Shown here: piece by piece, positions 5,233 to 6,147 of the stretch
Layout: the number at the start of each line of letters is the position of its first letter
Position numbering within the stretch: position 1 is the first letter of the stretch
Assembly: GCA_013815575.1 (NCBI GenBank)
Contig: JACDFX010000123.1
Coordinates: 1-6,147 of the forward strand
Source of the DNA: Rubrobacter sp.
GTDB lineage: Bacteria; Actinomycetota; Rubrobacteria; Rubrobacterales; Rubrobacteraceae
DNA: 6,147 nucleotides
Direction of reading: 5' to 3'
Position numbers and translations under genes: made by a program
The notes under the pieces: generated by a model
What the model was told of the DNA's origin: nothing
Seen by the model: the letters and a program-made list of their open reading frames with translations, nothing else
Database searches by the model: none

Positions 5233-5975
5233 CCCGGCGGCGCGAGAGGCCGCGGGCCGGAAGCGAGCCGCAGCGGAAACCCGGAGCCCCTGGAGGGCGC
5301 ATCAGCCGGAGGACCCTGGTCAAAATCGCCTTCGTAGGATCGGCCTTGCTCCTGGCCCTCCTAGTGGCACGCGTTACGGGGCTGACCGGGCTTATCGGTC
5401 TCGAAAGCCTGGACCGATTGAAGAACTGGATAGACGGCTTCGGCGCTATCGCCCCGGTCGTCTTCATCGCCCTCTACGTCGTGGCGACCGTGGCTTTCCT
5501 GCCGGGGGCGCCGCTGTCGCTGCTCGCGGGGCTGGTCTTCGGGCCGGTGTGGGGGACCGTGTGGACGGTCGCTGGAGCTACGGTCGGGGCAACGCTGGCT
5601 TTCTTTATCGGCAGGTACGCCGCCCGCGGGCTCGTGGAGGGGTGGACCGCGGAGAACGAGCGGGTCAGGAAGCTCGACGATGGCGTGGAGAAACACGGCT
5701 GGAGGATGTTGCTGATCACGCGCCTGGTGCCCATCTTCCCTTTCAACCTGCAGAACTACGCCTACGGCCCGACCGGAATAGGGGGCGGCACGTACGTGGT
5801 ACTTACCGCCCTGTGCATCGTGCCCGGGACGGTCGTGTACACGTTCGCCGGCGGCTCGCTGGCGAGCGCGAGGGATGACCTCGGGAGGACCTTCGTCTAC
5901 CTGGGCGTGGCGGCGGTCTTCTTCGTCGTCGTCTCCCTGATCCCCGGATGGTTGAGGAGGAGGGGTGGAGCATAG
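5229..5975 (+). CDS. TVP38/TMEM64 family (VTT/DedA-like) inner membrane protein
   Basis: Starting at GTG 5229 the protein is 248 residues. A basic, Pro/Gly-rich cytoplasmic N-terminus (1-30) is followed by hydrophobic segments at about 31-50, 72-93, 95-127 (probably re-entrant or two short helices), 186-206 and 222-240. The family signature is clear: VAFLPGAPLSLLAGLVFGP (88-106), GATVGATLAFFIGRY (116-130) and RLVPIFPFNLQNYAYG (165-180). VTT-domain proteins are membrane proteins; eukaryotic relatives scramble lipids, and bacterial members are poorly defined, so lipid or small-solute movement is inference. The GTG overlaps the TGA of the oxidoreductase as GTGA, with GAGG five bases ahead, so translation is probably coupled. 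Genes of this family are often beside MerA-like oxidoreductases, which supports a joint function. ATG is absent near the N-terminus, so the GTG start is the best choice. Confidence 0.92.
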   Translation: MTRRRERPRAGSEPQRKPGAPGGRISRRTLVKIAFVGSALLLALLVARVTGLTGLIGLESLDRLKNWIDGFGAIAPVVFIALYVVATVAFLPGAPLSLLAGLVFGPVWGTVWTVAGATVGATLAFFIGRYAARGLVEGWTAENERVRKLDDGVEKHGWRMLLITRLVPIFPFNLQNYAYGPTGIGGGTYVVLTALCIVPGTVVYTFAGGSLASARDDLGRTFVYLGVAAVFFVVVSLIPGWLRRRGGA

Positions 5976-6054
5976 TGTTCCATCCGGCGTTCTGATCCGC
6001 GCCACGTCCCACCTCGTAGCCGACCGGGGACCAATGAAATGTGTGTCCGAAGAC

Positions 6055-6060
6055 GAGGAG
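6055..6060 (+). promoter_or_regulatory. Ribosome binding site deciding a TTG start
   Basis: GAGGAG lies eight bases before the TTG at 6069. It is what selects TTG as the start of the following lipoprotein gene, because the only in-frame ATG falls at codon 8, within the signal peptide core. Confidence 0.7.
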
Positions 6061-6068
6061 CGTCTGTC

Positions 6069-6147
6069 TTGAGATCTATAGTCCTGGTGATGTTTTTACT
6101 GGCCGCGGCGTCGCTGCTGGCCGCCTGCGGTGGCGCGGGGAACGGCG
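6069..6147 (+). CDS. Lipoprotein, partial (N-terminal signal peptide only)
   Basis: The 26 visible codons read from a TTG start as MRSIVLVMFLLAAASLLAAC followed by GGAGNG. This is a type II signal peptide: one basic residue, a hydrophobic core, and the lipobox LAAC with Cys20 as the residue that would be lipidated after signal peptidase II cleavage. The glycine-rich tail after the cysteine is a typical flexible linker. The protein would be anchored on the outer face of the cytoplasmic membrane; its mature domain lies beyond the window, so no function can be given. It is on the same strand as the TVP38-like gene but 93 bases away, so it may be a separate unit. An upstream short frame (ATG 6034) ends in a TGA overlapping this TTG. 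Confidence 0.8.
   Translation, partial: MRSIVLVMFLLAAASLLAACGGAGNG

Noticed and set aside
1..6147. tRNA, rRNA, CRISPR, insertion sequence or phage genes
   Set aside because: No tRNA-like fold, regularly spaced repeats, transposase motifs or terminal inverted repeats were recognised by eye.

Overview
The window is high-GC bacterial chromosome-like DNA. Sampled stretches inside the oxidoreductase gene reach about 72% G+C. Arg AGG and Ile ATA codons are used freely despite the GC, and proteins start at ATG, GTG or TTG behind purine-rich ribosome binding sites. A deep-branching actinobacterium such as Rubrobacter would fit; this is inferred from composition and gene types, not proven.

Layout, left to right. 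(1) Positions 1-482, minus strand: the start of a plasmid pRiA4b ORF-3-like gene that runs off the left edge. It is clearly lower in GC (about 52% over 181-300). (2) Positions 483-873: a gene-poor stretch holding only a possible broken WD40-type tail (plus strand) and a weak hairpin. (3) Positions 874-2490, minus strand: a type II haloacid-dehalogenase-like HAD hydrolase followed by an Asp-nucleophile alpha/beta hydrolase. (4) Positions 2605-3619, minus strand: an ECF-type sigma factor followed by a small soluble zinc-binding anti-sigma-like protein. (5) Positions 3790-5975, plus strand, divergent from the sigma gene: a flavin pyridine-nucleotide disulfide oxidoreductase of the MerA/lipoamide dehydrogenase superfamily, overlapping by 4 bases a TVP38/TMEM64 (VTT domain) membrane protein. 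(6) Positions 6069-6147, plus strand: the signal peptide of a lipoprotein cut by the right edge.

The most interesting arrangement is the back-to-back pair: a sigma factor with a zinc-type (possibly thiol-sensing) anti-sigma facing a disulfide oxidoreductase-membrane protein operon across a 170-base intergenic region full of short repeats. This could be a redox-responsive unit. The oxidoreductase has the CxxxxC redox pair but lacks the His-Glu dyad of glutathione and lipoamide reductases, the heavy-metal domain and the C-terminal Cys pair of mercuric reductase, so its substrate is open. No RNA genes, CRISPR arrays or insertion sequences were seen.
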